Shown here piece after piece: positions 23,501 through 35,037 of a DNA stretch of 64,000 nt; within the stretch, counting starts at the first letter, position 1; each line of letters opens with the position of its first letter. Position numbers and translations under genes: made by a program. The notes beneath the pieces are model-generated. The model was not told where the DNA came from. It saw nothing but the letters and a program-made list of their open reading frames with translations, and did not search any database. Source of the stretch: Neurospora crassa OR74A (lineage: Eukaryota > Ascomycota > Sordariomycetes > Sordariales > Sordariaceae); assembly GCF_000182925.2 (NCBI RefSeq), contig NC_026503.1, positions 2,914,001 through 2,978,000 of the forward strand. Reading direction: 5' to 3'.

Positions 23501-23644
23501 GAGTACACTAACCTTATGTCGACCTAGATAAACCTTTGCAAAGCTTCCTTTTCCTATCTCTTGGTCAATGACAAAGGATCCAATGGCATCGTAGTTCTGC
23601 TTCGTCCTCCTCGAAGACGAGGAAGCAGACGTTCGGTCCGACAT
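20566..23644 (-). CDS. atg1: Autophagy-initiating Ser/Thr kinase Atg1
   Basis: Three exons on the minus strand (23513-23644, 20783-23402, 20566-20720) give 968 residues. The kinase domain spans about 24-328, with glycine loop [12 protein letters not shown], catalytic Lys53, HRDVKPQN (Asp167), DFG (Asp215), activation-loop Thr230 ([15 protein letters not shown]) and an insert between HRD and DFG. A disordered Ser/Pro/Arg-rich middle contains an Atg8-interaction motif, YVLV at 509-512 in [11 protein letters not shown], at the place where yeast Atg1 has one. The C-terminal part (about 620-968) is the helical region that binds Atg13. The last exon supplies the end of this helix ([19 protein letters not shown]..). 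Atg1 starts autophagosome formation on starvation. It is known as apg-1 in Neurospora. Two CRE-like sites and an AP-1-like site lie about 750-775 bp upstream. Confidence 0.96.
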
Positions 23645-26600
23645 GGCTTCCTGGTGTATGTGTTGATGACGGGAAGTCAGTGTAAAGGTAGGTAGCCCAA
23701 GGGACTAAACTATTCGGAAGACGTCAACCTCAAGTCTGGCAGGCATGTATACGCCAAATAGTATGGTGCTATCGATCCGGGGTTGAGGTGGTGAGGATGA
23801 TGAAGAGGAGCTCTAGGCAGAAGCAGAGAAGTTTGTATGAATAAGGCCGATTGCGTTCGGTTATGCAATGATGCAGGTGGAGATGATAGGTCGAGGATGT
23901 GTCGAAGCCAAAGATGAAACGGCAAATGCGTGGTCGAGGGAAGAGGTTCGAGTACGAAGTACCTTGATGGTTCTTCGAATCTGTCATGCGCCAGGCTTGG
24001 ATGGGGATGGCAGATGGACAGCCAGGCGACGATGAGACTGGGTGGAGCCAAGAGAGAGTATACGGTGGTATGGGATGGAAGAGGAGGTGCGAAGGGGGGT
24101 CGAGCTCAGTACAATCGTTTCAAAGTCTGGAGGAGTCGGAGAGGACGGGATGCCTAGGTGAGCCCGAACGGGTGGCTGATGGAACCGTCGATGCGAAAAA
24201 GAGCGGAAGAACGGCAGAACGAACAGGCAGTCGAGCAGCTGAGGTTGATGGAGGAAACGACGGACGGATGAAGGCTCAGGACACAGTAGAATAGGGTCCA
24301 AGCTCCGACACCGACACTGTTGTACCTGGACGTCTGCTATCAGTACGGAAGCGTGGTTGTTGACAGCTGCTCTTCCTCCACCGCGGCAGACTGACGTCCT
24401 ACGTCAAGTCAATGACTCAGACCCGATCGGCCGCAGGCTGGCCTCGTCCGTATCAATCGGTTCGACAACAGCGAGGGTTGCGGCTGGGTTATATCTAGTT
24501 GTGCGATTGATCTGTATAGGATGGCGGATTTGTACTAGGTAGCGTCTATGAGAAACGGGTCGAGAGAGCAATAGGATGACGCGATGGTCGGCGGACCGGC
24601 ATACGGCAGTTCATGCGGAAGCGGCGAAAGTTGGTATGGTGTCGGGTGTATGGATGTGGTATATGGCGATAGATGTCAAAGACGCGATGGATCCCGCCGA
24701 TGGCGATCGGAACCTGAGGGTGCGAGACCGGAGACAGCGGAGAGGGAGACCGAAGCTGTGACCTTGACTCGGAGGATGGAGAGATGAACGGGCGATATGG
24801 GATGGGGGGAGAGAGACGCAAAGGTAGTTCGGTAGAGCCGGCCGAGGGAGGCAATTCTGAAGGGCCCAAGGGCGGTGCTGGTAGGAGATGTTGCGGATGA
24901 TGAGTGGATGGGGACCTGACGCAACGGGGGGGAATGGGTGTGGTCCTGTCGTGGGAGTGTCTGGGTGGTCGGTTGGCCGTGGTCGACGGTCGCGGTGATG
25001 GGTGATGCGGATCGAGGGACGCCGCAGGAAGGAGTGGGTGGACTGCTGGATGGACAGCGATAAGTGATAGCGCACCAGTACCTCTAAGTGAGGTACCGTA
25101 TCGGGTACCCAGGCGGTACCGACGTAACAGACACAAGACTGGGGGCGGGCGAGCTGTACAATCGTCAACCTAGGTAGGTACCCAGGGTATTTGTGCCCGG
25201 AGCGGAGCACGGGAAAGAGCCGTTGCCCGCAGTTCTTTGGTTTATTAGGTTGGTAGACTATAAACTTTGATATGCGTGATTCCCAAAGGGGGGAAGACAA
25301 AGACGTTATCTTCAGTCTCTTCTTGAGAGGAAGTTGAGATTAATGGCAGTGAGTGAATGACGAGAGGAGACGGCAAAAGAGGGACGGGAACCTCGATGGG
25401 CAGGGCAGCATCAGCCAGATCCAGGTGGCAGCAGAGGGGGGCAGCGTCCCAAGCGACTTGCGAGTGACTACACCTGGAGCTCGTGATGATGTGCAAGGGG
25501 ACTGGTCCGTGCAGGTGCATTGGAGTCATGATGCCTCGACATGGTCTGCACCAGTCAATGTAGCTCGTGGGTACCCTGCGGTAGCATTCGAGGCCGTCTG
25601 CCCAGCTCTTCCGCCTTTCCAGAAGGGGTCAGGTGGGCCCGGGGTACGCAGACGGTACGAGGGCCCTGTTACGCTGCGAGTGGAGTTGCACGTTGCCGGC
25701 CCGCCATTGGCCCCAACTCCCGACGCTACCTAAAACGGCCTGTCCTTCTGTGGTGATAAGGCACTTGCAGCTTGATAACATCACCGCTTGGAGTGACACT
25801 GGACCTCGCTGCGAACCTGGAAGCCTTGAGGCGGGTTTGCTTCTCCACGGATAGGCAGCCTGGAAATCTTGAAAATGATTGGAACCTGTTGTCCGAACAC
25901 GTTGGAAGGAAGCAGTCGTAATTAGGTTATAAAGCTGGGTGGGTTCTTCGTTGTCGGTTATGGGATCTCTTAACGGTCAGTCTCCATGTCGAAACGCGTC
26001 ATGTTGTTGTTCCTGTCATTTACCGCTTGTCTTGCGTCTTTGCGGGCACCGAACCGAGCACGAGGCAAAATCACGTAGCGTACTGGCACAAAGTCGCAAT
26101 TGATGGACATGTTCAGTCCCGAGCATCAACCCGTCGCTAATATCGACCTGTCTCCATTTCAAACTGAATACGTACAAGGTAATAGCCCGGCTGCCCGGTA
26201 GTAGTGTTCCCAAAGAGTCATCAGCAAGGACCCTCGATTCAAGACTTCGGTTGCTTCTAGACGAGACGGGGCTTGGAATTACTCATTTACTCATTGTTCC
26301 AAACAATGACAATATCACCAAAGTCTAATCATCTTTGACGACACAGGCACTCCAAAAGCAATCAACCACACATCCATCCATGGCCACTGTGCGCGTTGTA
26401 TACACTACTAAGAGTAATAATGACTAGCCAACCGGAACCCAGAATCTCAGGCAGCAGTCCCGCCTGGTTGATCCACAGGCTGCATCAGAATGCGGGCGTG
26501 AGCGACTTGCATGAAGCGATCCCAGCCATTGACCTTCTCCCCTCGCAGCCATGGAACATCACCTCTCGAGGTCAAGACAGACTAGCAAAGCTAATTCACG

Positions 26601-29600
26601 CCAGTCGAGACAATCAATATTCGGCTTCTCTTATCGCTCCTTTTTCAAAAGAGTCAAGACAGTGTTCATTCATTACAGGCTTATCAATCAGCGCCTCTTC
26701 AGTCCGATTATTTCCACAAGAGTCTGTCACAAGATGTGGCGAGTCTCCCTCCAGGTTGCACAAAAAGCAAAGCACCCAAGCAGCAACCCAATGAATAAGC
26801 TTTGGGGCTCATGGTACTCTCAAACCAGGATTCCGCGGGCGATAACAATCACGCTGGCTTGGTACTTAGCAGAGCACGCTCTTACCCAAAATAGCTGTGC
26901 GCTTTTCTGTTGGCGCACCAGGCTGATCTTGCTCATTCTCGGCGGTCCGGATCGCCAGTTCCAACCAAACATCAAACTGCCAACTCTGCGCAGTAGGTAC
27001 CTAGGCATCCGCAGCGAGGTTCGCGAGGCACTGGGGAGTTTTCACTCCTCTTGCCTGGTCGTAGCGATCGAGATTTATCACACAAACTCCTCCTTGCAGC
27101 ACACAATTTCTCCACGGCGTCGGCGGCCGTGTTGCTTGTGCCTGTTGGCTTGGCTGGACACAACGGGGCACACATCCTACACCAACGACACAAGCGCAGG
27201 AAGAACCCCGGCCGCCTGTATGTAGGTGGACGTACTCGACGCCTGTGGGGTGCGAGTGAGGCTGTCGTGATGCTGGCCAATCTCCAAGCTTGACATGGAG
27301 CTCGGTCTGATTGCTTTCTCTCTTTGCAGTGAGACGTGAAGACGTTCACCCACCACCTCCATTATGCAAGGTAACGCATCCAGCACCCCTTATCTGCGGA
27401 TTCGATAGCGCCGACCAATCAACATGGACGGTGCAAACGAAAGAGTTGAAACAGGATAGAGACTGGCTGGCCATTGATCTTTTTCGATATCACTTGTGGT
27501 TGCGATTTTCTCTCTGACCAAACCTAAGAAAGCCCAACACGTCGTCGACACCTCGACTAACGGGCGAGCGTCCCGTGTGTTGCGTCTACGGCGCTACGCT
27601 ACGCTACACAGGAGGTTCACGGGCACGTCGGTTATACCTTAGTATTCTTGATAAGAAACATTACCCCGGACTCGACTTGTCACGAGTTTGAGAGATTGAC
27701 GGACCCTAGATAAATTGGCATGGAGAACGAAAGAGTGCTAAACACAATGGCGTCCCAACAAGCACAAACTCCGAGCGAGACGACATTAAGAAGCGGATTT
27801 CCCCAGATCTCCCTCCCCACGCGCTAAACCCTGTATGTTTGATGTTATTGGCAACCAAACAGACACTCCAAATACACTACTTTCCCGGCCGCCCTTATTG
27901 AACACCTATGATTAGCAAGGTTTTTCTTGGCCCATAACATGCGCGGCCTCTATTACTTGGACTTTTTCTTCTCTTTCGTTCTTTTCGATATCATCACTTT
28001 TAATGCGAACGCGCGGTTCCTGTTCTGCCTTGCGATAAGCGTCTGCATGTACGTTTCTGGCCCACTCGGTTCGAACCCAACTGCACGCCATCTAGCGCAA
28101 CAATACCTCTCGCAACTTTCGTTTTGTTCGGACCTTTTGATACTGATTCGGGTTGGAAGCATTGGGTTACTTGGAGAAATGACGAAATGGACGAATAGGA
28201 CAACGGTTAATGAGGGGATGAGGGGAAGGAAAGGGGAAACTTTGGGTTCTGGAGCGTAGAGGTTGGGACCCTACATGGAGTTGCTTGGTGTATGTAACCA
28301 CCCACTCTGTTTGGCTGCAGACAACCCGACCCGCCTCGTCCTCATGTGCACTCCTCCACAGTTTTGCGTTGTGTAGCAGCCAGCCAGCAAGCAGCCGGCC
28401 ATCTTTGTTGTGACGAACGGGAAAGGCAGATTCACTGTTTCCTTCCCGTTGTCCCCTTTTTGGGTTCGTTGGATGCTTGTTGTGAGTTACATCACCGTCA
28501 TCATCGTCAACAAAAACCAACCACTAAGAGACGTTCAAACACAGGCGTGCGGAACGGAGCCCTTATCGCCTTTTCCAATTACCTTTCTTCAACCACACGA
28601 GTTCATTAATCTTAGTCGTTTCTACTCTCTTTGTACGGTAGATGGCCAATGTCAGTTCAAACATAAAAACCCCCGGAATCTCGCAACAACAGCCCGATTC
28701 GTGAACCCTGAAATTGGCTGTCCCACGAGAATTTGTGCTCCAAGACACCCTTAGACTTGTTACGGCACCGACCATGCCCCGGGCCCATGACTCTTCTCGG
28801 ATGCGGATGGGAGTTCTAGAAAAGCCGCTACCCGCGACGCCGCCGGCCGCCCACCCACCCACCCTTCATTCAGCCCAGCCACTTTTACCACTCACTGGAA
28901 AGTTAGAAAGCGGTGAGGGAACTCTACAACCACACGTCAAACGGCCGTGTGGGACGGGAAGCAAGGTGAGAGATCCCAACTTCAAGGCGTGTGGTGAGGT
29001 GAGTGAGTGGGTGCCGAACAGGTTCACTTGTACTGTCATGCATCGTCGGGCACCTCTGTAGGTACATATGGTGGTGCATGATGTTACTGTACGATTTATG
29101 CTTATCGGGTGATGTACATACAATCCAGTACTGGTTTGTTTGTTCCTTAGTTCAGTTCTTCGGTTTAACAGGGGAGATCTAGAGCTCTTACTATTGGCCT
29201 GCAAAGAGAGAAACTGGCCGTTGTTTGAAGCGTCATGGATAATACATAGATAACCAGGGTGGAAAACGCGCCAGAAGCCTTCTTATCCTGCTCTCCGTCT
29301 TCACCCATAGGTACCTAGCCTTCAAAGTCTGAAAACGATAGGAGACAGCAGTCCCCTACGGCACGGTCCGCTCGAAACTCGAGTGCTTTTCCGTTTCAGT
29401 ATTCCGAGTGTGGAAATAGGCATTTTGTTGTACCAAACCGACAAACAAACCAGGTCTGGACTGCATGCAATTCATTCATTTCACGGTCTCGTCCTTGGCT
29501 TCGGGAGTCCGAAGATCGGTTTGCCGATCCACATGCTATGAGATCTCGGGAATGAATGACGCGAGTGATGGCGCAAGAGGCAGTACTTACTCTGTACTTG

Positions 29601-31814
29601 TCGCGTCGGTAAGCCGGATGAGGCGGTCTTGAGGTACGGTCCATTGTACATCTACACTAACATGACTACATACTACACTCAAGCGGTGCAACTGAGATCA
29701 CGATGTGCCAGGGACACTGCGACGATGTAAGTACCTCTATGAGCTTACTATGCTCAAGGGCTTCAGGGTCCTGTCAAGGCGTCATCTACATTTGCAGGGA
29801 CGAACGAGAATTTCAGTGCTCGCTCTTTCCCACTTGCTCGCCGTCGCTTTTTCTTGTATGCCTTCCGGACATGAATGAGTCTGGGGAAGGAGCGACGTGA
29901 GGACTCTATCATCAAGGATGAGCCAGTCTTGCAGTGCTCCAATAGGGGGGGGGGGGGCTTGCCTGTGCTAAGCAAGGTGAATAAGACATGGCCAATTTTA
30001 GAATGGGTCGGTCACACTCGGGCCTGGCAAAAACCACACAACCATTGGGCCATCGCCGTTCCATGTCTGGTTTTGTTGCAAGACACTCCGCAGTCGGAGG
30101 GCTTGTTCCCGTGGTAACATCAAATCATTTGTTTCGAGGTTTTCTATATCACTTTACGAGTGGATCTCATCCATATCAAAAAAAAAAAAAAACGTACATT
30201 GCGTTTTGGAACCTATGGTAGAAGTTCAGACAGACGCACACCCGTAGTCAGCTAACAAAGAAGCCGCGCACAGGTACAACTGAACAAAGTAAATTTCCAA
30301 TCGGCATTTTTCTCCCAAACGAACAAGGGCAATCAAGAAGGACCCGGCAGCACAACAGACAAGGGTCATGCTCCACGGACACTCGACAAAGACGAGCCGC
30401 TTTGAACAGACAGAATGGAAGGAACTTTTGCGAGATAGCTCCAAGACGTTGAGCCTTATGGTCAATATGGTATCGAAGACGATCATGCTGGATGGTGAAC
30501 ATCAGCATATAAAGACACAGGTATCTCGGCTTTTGCTTGGCTTCGTTGTGAGGCACCACCTGATTGCCATCCGATGCCCCTTGGTGTTGTGGTTCGAGAT
30601 CAAGTCTGATATCAAGTTTTTTGTAGAGAATACCGTATAGAAAAAAAAGAAGGAGCGATGGAGAGCAAGTGAATCACGAAGGAAGCAGTCGAACTGCTCG
30701 GTCGCCCCTACCTTACCTGGAATACCCGATTTGGGTTCTAGGCTCAACTGTCTTCCATGTATCTTGCCATCGAAATGCAGAAAAACAACGGAACCAGTTC
30801 ATGCGCAGCTTTAATTCAGTTTGGTTGGACAGAGTTGTCCTCCATCATATCTCTGGTCGTCCCGAAGACCATCAAGCAACCATCCTTCACCCGTCCGAGT
30901 TGACTGAAGCTCGACGATTCCAACTCCTGGAGACGACAATGTCCCCGGCGGACCTGTGACCGAACGGATGAACCCATAGTAAGAGGGAGGAGACAATATC
31001 AAGGTCGATCAAAAGTCTGGCCTCACCTTAGAATTGTTCTCTGCCTTTATATATTGCTTGACCCTCGACTTCGCCATGTTTATATTTAGAGTATGGTTTC
31101 TCTACAAGGCGTCACGCGGTGATCAGGGGCCAACAAGTTCATTGTTGTGCCACGGTAACTCATAAAGAAACCCCCCGGGTCCCATGGTCAGCCAGGGGTG
31201 AGTTTGTTCAAAGCCTTACCTGGTGGGCCGTCCTGATTCTTTGAACCTGCCCCTTGCCTAGTGACTCCCTTATTCCCAACTAGTGGTATGCTCATGTCTA
31301 TTCGCTGGTTCGTCATCACTCAAAGATGATTCCGCCCCGTATCACGAAGGGAAAGTCTTTGGAGCTACCTTGTAATCGGCAACATCCTGCTATAACACCA
31401 AACTACACGCTTTTGTCCTCCCTTCAAGAAGTGGCCAAAGTAAACCACCCGACCCGACTATTCAGCCACTCGAGGCGTCACGCCTTCTTGGTTATTCATC
31501 ACTTCTTTGGGAGATATAAAGACACTTTGACACTTCCTCCCACCCGTTTCTCTTGATCCCTGTTTCTGTTACTCGAGGAAGTTTCTCCATCAACTCTGTA
31601 CACTCCTTAGACCCATCAGTCACCTAACCAGAACTCCTCCGACTTGACTCTTCTTTACTATCTGCTTACTGTTCTTTCGAAACACTCTCAACATACACGC
31701 CGCAAACAACAAGCAGCTATAGGAACAAACTAAGGAGGAAACCCAGAAACTCGTCAAAGCACCTATTCAGCATTTCGCCTTGAATAAGCATCGAGTGAGA
31801 ACTCAACCTCAACG
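23645..31814. other. 8.2 kb stretch without a supportable gene
   Basis: Apart from the atg1 leader and promoter (about 23645-24450) I find no gene here. Open frames up to 229 codons exist near 24550-25300 and 26400-27225, but they overlap on both strands, lack recognisable domains and look like chance frames in GC-rich DNA. Short repeats of TAGGTACC-type words (25075-25190), an A14 run at 30179-30192 and a G11 run near 29946 occur. The stretch could hold noncoding RNAs or long leaders; the last 300 bases before 31815 are pyrimidine-rich and probably belong to the secreted-protein gene. Confidence 0.4.
24392..24419. promoter_or_regulatory. Cluster of bZIP-type sites upstream of atg1
   Basis: Within 28 bp lie TGACGTC (24392-24398), TACGTCA (24400-24406) and TGACTCA (24413-24419). 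TGACTCA is the consensus of the amino-acid-starvation factor Gcn4/CPC-1 and TGACGT is CRE-like. The cluster is 750-775 bp upstream of the atg1 start codon, so control of this starvation gene is plausible but inferred. Confidence 0.4.
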
Positions 31815-32398
31815 ATGAGGTTCACAGTCAACAACAACGCCCTACTTCTTGTGGCCGCTAGCATTATCACAAACATCACAGGCACAGGAAGGGTATTAGG
31901 CCACCCAACCGACGATAAGCTCGTCCAAAGCATGGTGGCGAGCCACATCCTGGAAGGGAGACTTAACACGAAGAGTCAATGTGGTTATTTGTAAGTGGTT
32001 TTCCTTTTTTTTTTTTTTTTTTTTTCATTTCGTTGTTCCCCGCCCCTCAACTCTTTGCACTTCATCGTCATCGTCCTCGAGAATAACACCCCGCCCTGAC
32101 TTTCTCCCTTCCCACAACTCCCTTCTCCTCTCCTCTTGTTCACCCAATCCCCACCACCCATCAACTAACCTTATCCATTTTCTCCAACAGCGCCGACCCC
32201 CACAATTGCGTTCCCGCCATCTGCCGCTGCCAAGACGACCGCTACTATGCGCTCAACCGGGACAACCTAAAAGCTGGTAAGCACGGGTGCGACCCGCCCT
32301 GGGACAGGTACCCTGGGGGCCCTTGTACGCTGAAGGTGTCTTGCTGCCCGGTGCCAACAAAGTGGGGGAATTACGATGATAATCCTGTTTTGACGTGA
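31815..32398 (+). CDS. Small secreted eight-cysteine protein
   Basis: Two exons (31815-31990, 32191-32398) separated by a 200-nt intron with a GTAAGT donor, a long T tract and a CCAACAG acceptor give 127 residues. The N terminus is a likely signal peptide (NNNALLLVAASIITNITG). After a short linker, eight cysteines follow at residues 56, 65, 70, 72, 92, 104, 110 and 111, including a C-x-C and a terminal C-C pair, which implies four disulfides. The mature part is rich in Asp, Tyr and Trp. This is the pattern of fungal small secreted cysteine-rich proteins (effector-like, antimicrobial or cell-wall peptides). I do not recognise a family. An in-frame GGTAAG within exon 2 could act as an alternative donor. 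Convergent with gpi10, about 500 bp away. Confidence 0.75.
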
Positions 32399-32905
32399 GG
32401 ATGAAAAGAGATAAATAAAAAAAGAAAAGGAACTGAAATAGAGATAATTGGGAAAAGAGGGATAGTTGTTGAATATAGAATAGGGAGATGGCATATGGGC
32501 AATGAGGGGATGTAGATGGGAAGGAAACACGACGGGGTGGGCATGGGAAGAATGAGAATGATGGAAAAGGCGAATGAGGCTGAGGCAAGGAAAAGAACGC
32601 AAAGGGAAGAGATGAAGAAGAGTGGGAAGAGATACCGCATTGTGAGAAGGGCCGGGGACTGAGAGGAGAGAGGCATGGGCCGGCCTTAAGCTGGCTATTT
32701 GCCTTTGGATATCCTCGGTTGTTCCTCAAGTCCGTTGTACATATCTGTTTGGATTTTGCTGCTTTCTATTCGCTGCTATATTACATTCCTTCTTGTTCTC
32801 TTGCGCCAGGCCTATCCTCGGCGCATAGTATTACCAGTTTTCGTCCCATTTAGAGCACTTCTCACACAACCACCTTGATCTCCCAACTCTAGCCGCCCGA
32901 CCTAC
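32399..32905. other. Convergent 3' spacer, purine-rich on + strand
   Basis: Spacer between the secreted-protein gene and gpi10. From 32399 to about 32660 the + strand is strongly purine-rich (GGGAAGAG, GATGAAGAAG words), which produces long but meaningless open frames on the minus strand. Confidence 0.5.
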
Positions 32906-35037
32906 TCAAAACACACTCCTCTTTTGTTCTGCAACAACCTCATCATAAACCCCCGTATCCCAAACGACCAACTTCCCCCTCCTCCTCCAATCCTCGTTAA
33001 ACGCTCCATTCCACCCCGCCCACACCTTTTTCAGTTCAATCCCCATCTCCTTCCCCTTTTTGTCTTCCTCAAAAAACTTCTTCAGCGACTCCTCAATCCC
33101 TTCAAATCCGACAATAAACCTCGGAATCTCCTCCCCCTGTGCACCACCGCCACTAGTGAGACCATCACCACCCCACATCTCCTCCCTCAAGAACTCCACA
33201 CCATACAACCCATCCTCTTCTTCAGACTTTTTATAAAACCGATCAGCCTCATCCATGTAATCCCTCCTCTCCTGACTCCCGGGCTGCGTATGCAGCGGCG
33301 GCTCGCAAGTCAAAGCCCTGGCGCGCAGGGCCGGGTAGGCGAGGTGCGAGCGCCAGGGGGTGGAGTGGCAGGGAGTAAGGAAGAGGGCGAAGAGTTCTTG
33401 TTTCTGGGACGAAGAAGAGTCAAGGGAGAGCGAGTCCGGGTGGATGCGCTCGAACTCGGTGCGGAGAAAGGTCATGACGGAGAGCGCGGCGGGTTGATGG
33501 AAGAGGGAGAGGTAGATGGCGAGGAGAAGGTTGAGGGAGAGGAGGTTGGCGAGGGAGATTTTGTGGCGGAGGGTTACGGGGCCTGTCGTCGTTGGTGAAG
33601 AGGCAGCGGCGGCGTTGCCTTTGGTTTGAGTTGTGGTTGCTGCTGTTGCTGATGTTGCTGGGATGGTGAAGAATTTGAAGACATAGGGAGCGGCTAGGAT
33701 GTGAAGGATGGGGAGAAGAGGGTAGATGAAGCGGACTTCCTTATGGGAGATGATGGAAAGAGTCCCGACCATGGACAAAACGGCAAAGGAAAGCGTCTTG
33801 AGGATGTTAGACTGGAGGACGGTAAGGCTGCTGGAAGATGATGTTGCCTTGTATAAACCAACGAGCGCAAAGGGGAGGAAGGTGGTTGTGAGTAGAGGGA
33901 TTCCCTGAGAAAGGTAGTAGTGCCATGGCATGTGGCCGTAGAAGACGGCGAGGGACTGAGAGATGTTGAAGTACAGCCATTTGTAGGGCGGGAAGGTCCA
34001 AAAGCCAAAGTAGAGGCGGTCCGAGACGAGTGATACGGCAAGGACTGCACTGCCACAGACGATGATCTCCTTGACTAGAACAAGCAATGTCGATCTGTTG
34101 ATAGGAGACTCTCCATCAAGTGTCAACCGTGTGACGGTGAGGGTGAGGACTCCAAGCCAAATGAGCAAGTTGGTTGGGCGTAGTAAGACGGCAACGGCAG
34201 CAAGAATAAGTGAGACTCGGAGGCTGCCCAGGTTGCCCTTGACCTGCAGAGGCTCCTCCTGTTTGTTGGATTTGGCATCTTGAACAAGATCCCAGGGCCA
34301 GTAGTAGAGGGCGGCAATGGTCAGAGTGGTCTCCAAGGAGTTCGAAAAGGTCCTTGTGGAGCAATACCATTGCCATGGGTTGAGAACTGTCATCCACAGC
34401 TAGAGGCCAAAGTCAAAGGGCTGTCCAAGACATACAACACATACATGGGCTTGTGACTTACAGCAGTCCATGGGACATTGCTCTCATCGCCAAAGATGGA
34501 AGTGGCCAGTTGCCAGGTATAATAATCACACAAGGCGGCAAAGACAGACTGGACAAGCTTGGGCAAGGCTTCGAGAACAAACATCTCGAGAGCAGGAGGA
34601 AAGAGCGCGGACAGGATCCAGTGGGCAGCCTTGTATGCCAGACCAAAGATGGCCGGATGGAGAGAGGAGCGAAGCTGATGTTGCCATTCCCAGGTCAACC
34701 AGGCCCCGCTCTGGTCTCCAAAGGCCATGTTCCATGCTGGTTCGAGAGCCTGGAAGTACTCGTCTGGCTGAAAGAAGGTGCGGAGAATAAGCGCATTGAT
34801 GAAGCGAAAGACGAAGAGCAAGGTGAGGACGTCGTAGACCTGGGCCGAGACAACATGCCGATGAGGTTTTGTTACTGGCGTTGATGTTTTTGGTGTCTTT
34901 ACATCTCCGGTGTTCGCTCTCTCAGCCTCGGTGGGCTTGGAGATGGCCGGTTCACCAGGCATGTTTTGACCTGGGAGTGTTTTGGTCGTGATGCCCGTGG
35001 GTGATGTTGGAGGTCGACAGGAAGGTACTTTTGTCAT
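32906..35037 (-). CDS. gpi10: GPI mannosyltransferase III, Gpi10/PIG-B
   Basis: Two exons on the minus strand (34462-35037, 32906-34399) give 689 residues; the join reads NVPWTA|LWMTVLNPWQWYCSTRTFSN. It is a GT22/Alg9-like multi-pass ER membrane enzyme that adds the third mannose (alpha-1,2) to the GPI anchor precursor. Signatures are FQPDEYFQALEPAW in the first luminal loop (the Asp-Glu pair is the catalytic region), WEWQHQLRSSLHP and HKEVRFIYPLLPIL, the GT22 His-Lys-Glu motif. About 10 hydrophobic segments alternate through the chain. The C-terminal third is hydrophilic, with GWNGAFNEDW near the end. The start at 35037 (MTKVPSC) is a choice: the frame stays open upstream through a 17-G homopolymer, so an ATG at 35127 is possible but would place a homopolymer-encoded Pro run in the protein. 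Confidence 0.92.

Noticed and set aside
24546-25300. Two overlapping minus-strand frames of 196 and 229 codons upstream of atg1
   Set aside because: Arg/Ser/Pro/His-rich composition, overlapping frames on the same strand, no domain and no splice context.
26551-27225. 224-codon + strand frame
   Set aside because: No conserved motif, and codon use is unlike the neighbouring genes.
28055-28090. GGTTCGAACCC resembling a tRNA T-arm
   Set aside because: No A-box, anticodon stem or acceptor pairing at proper spacing on either strand.
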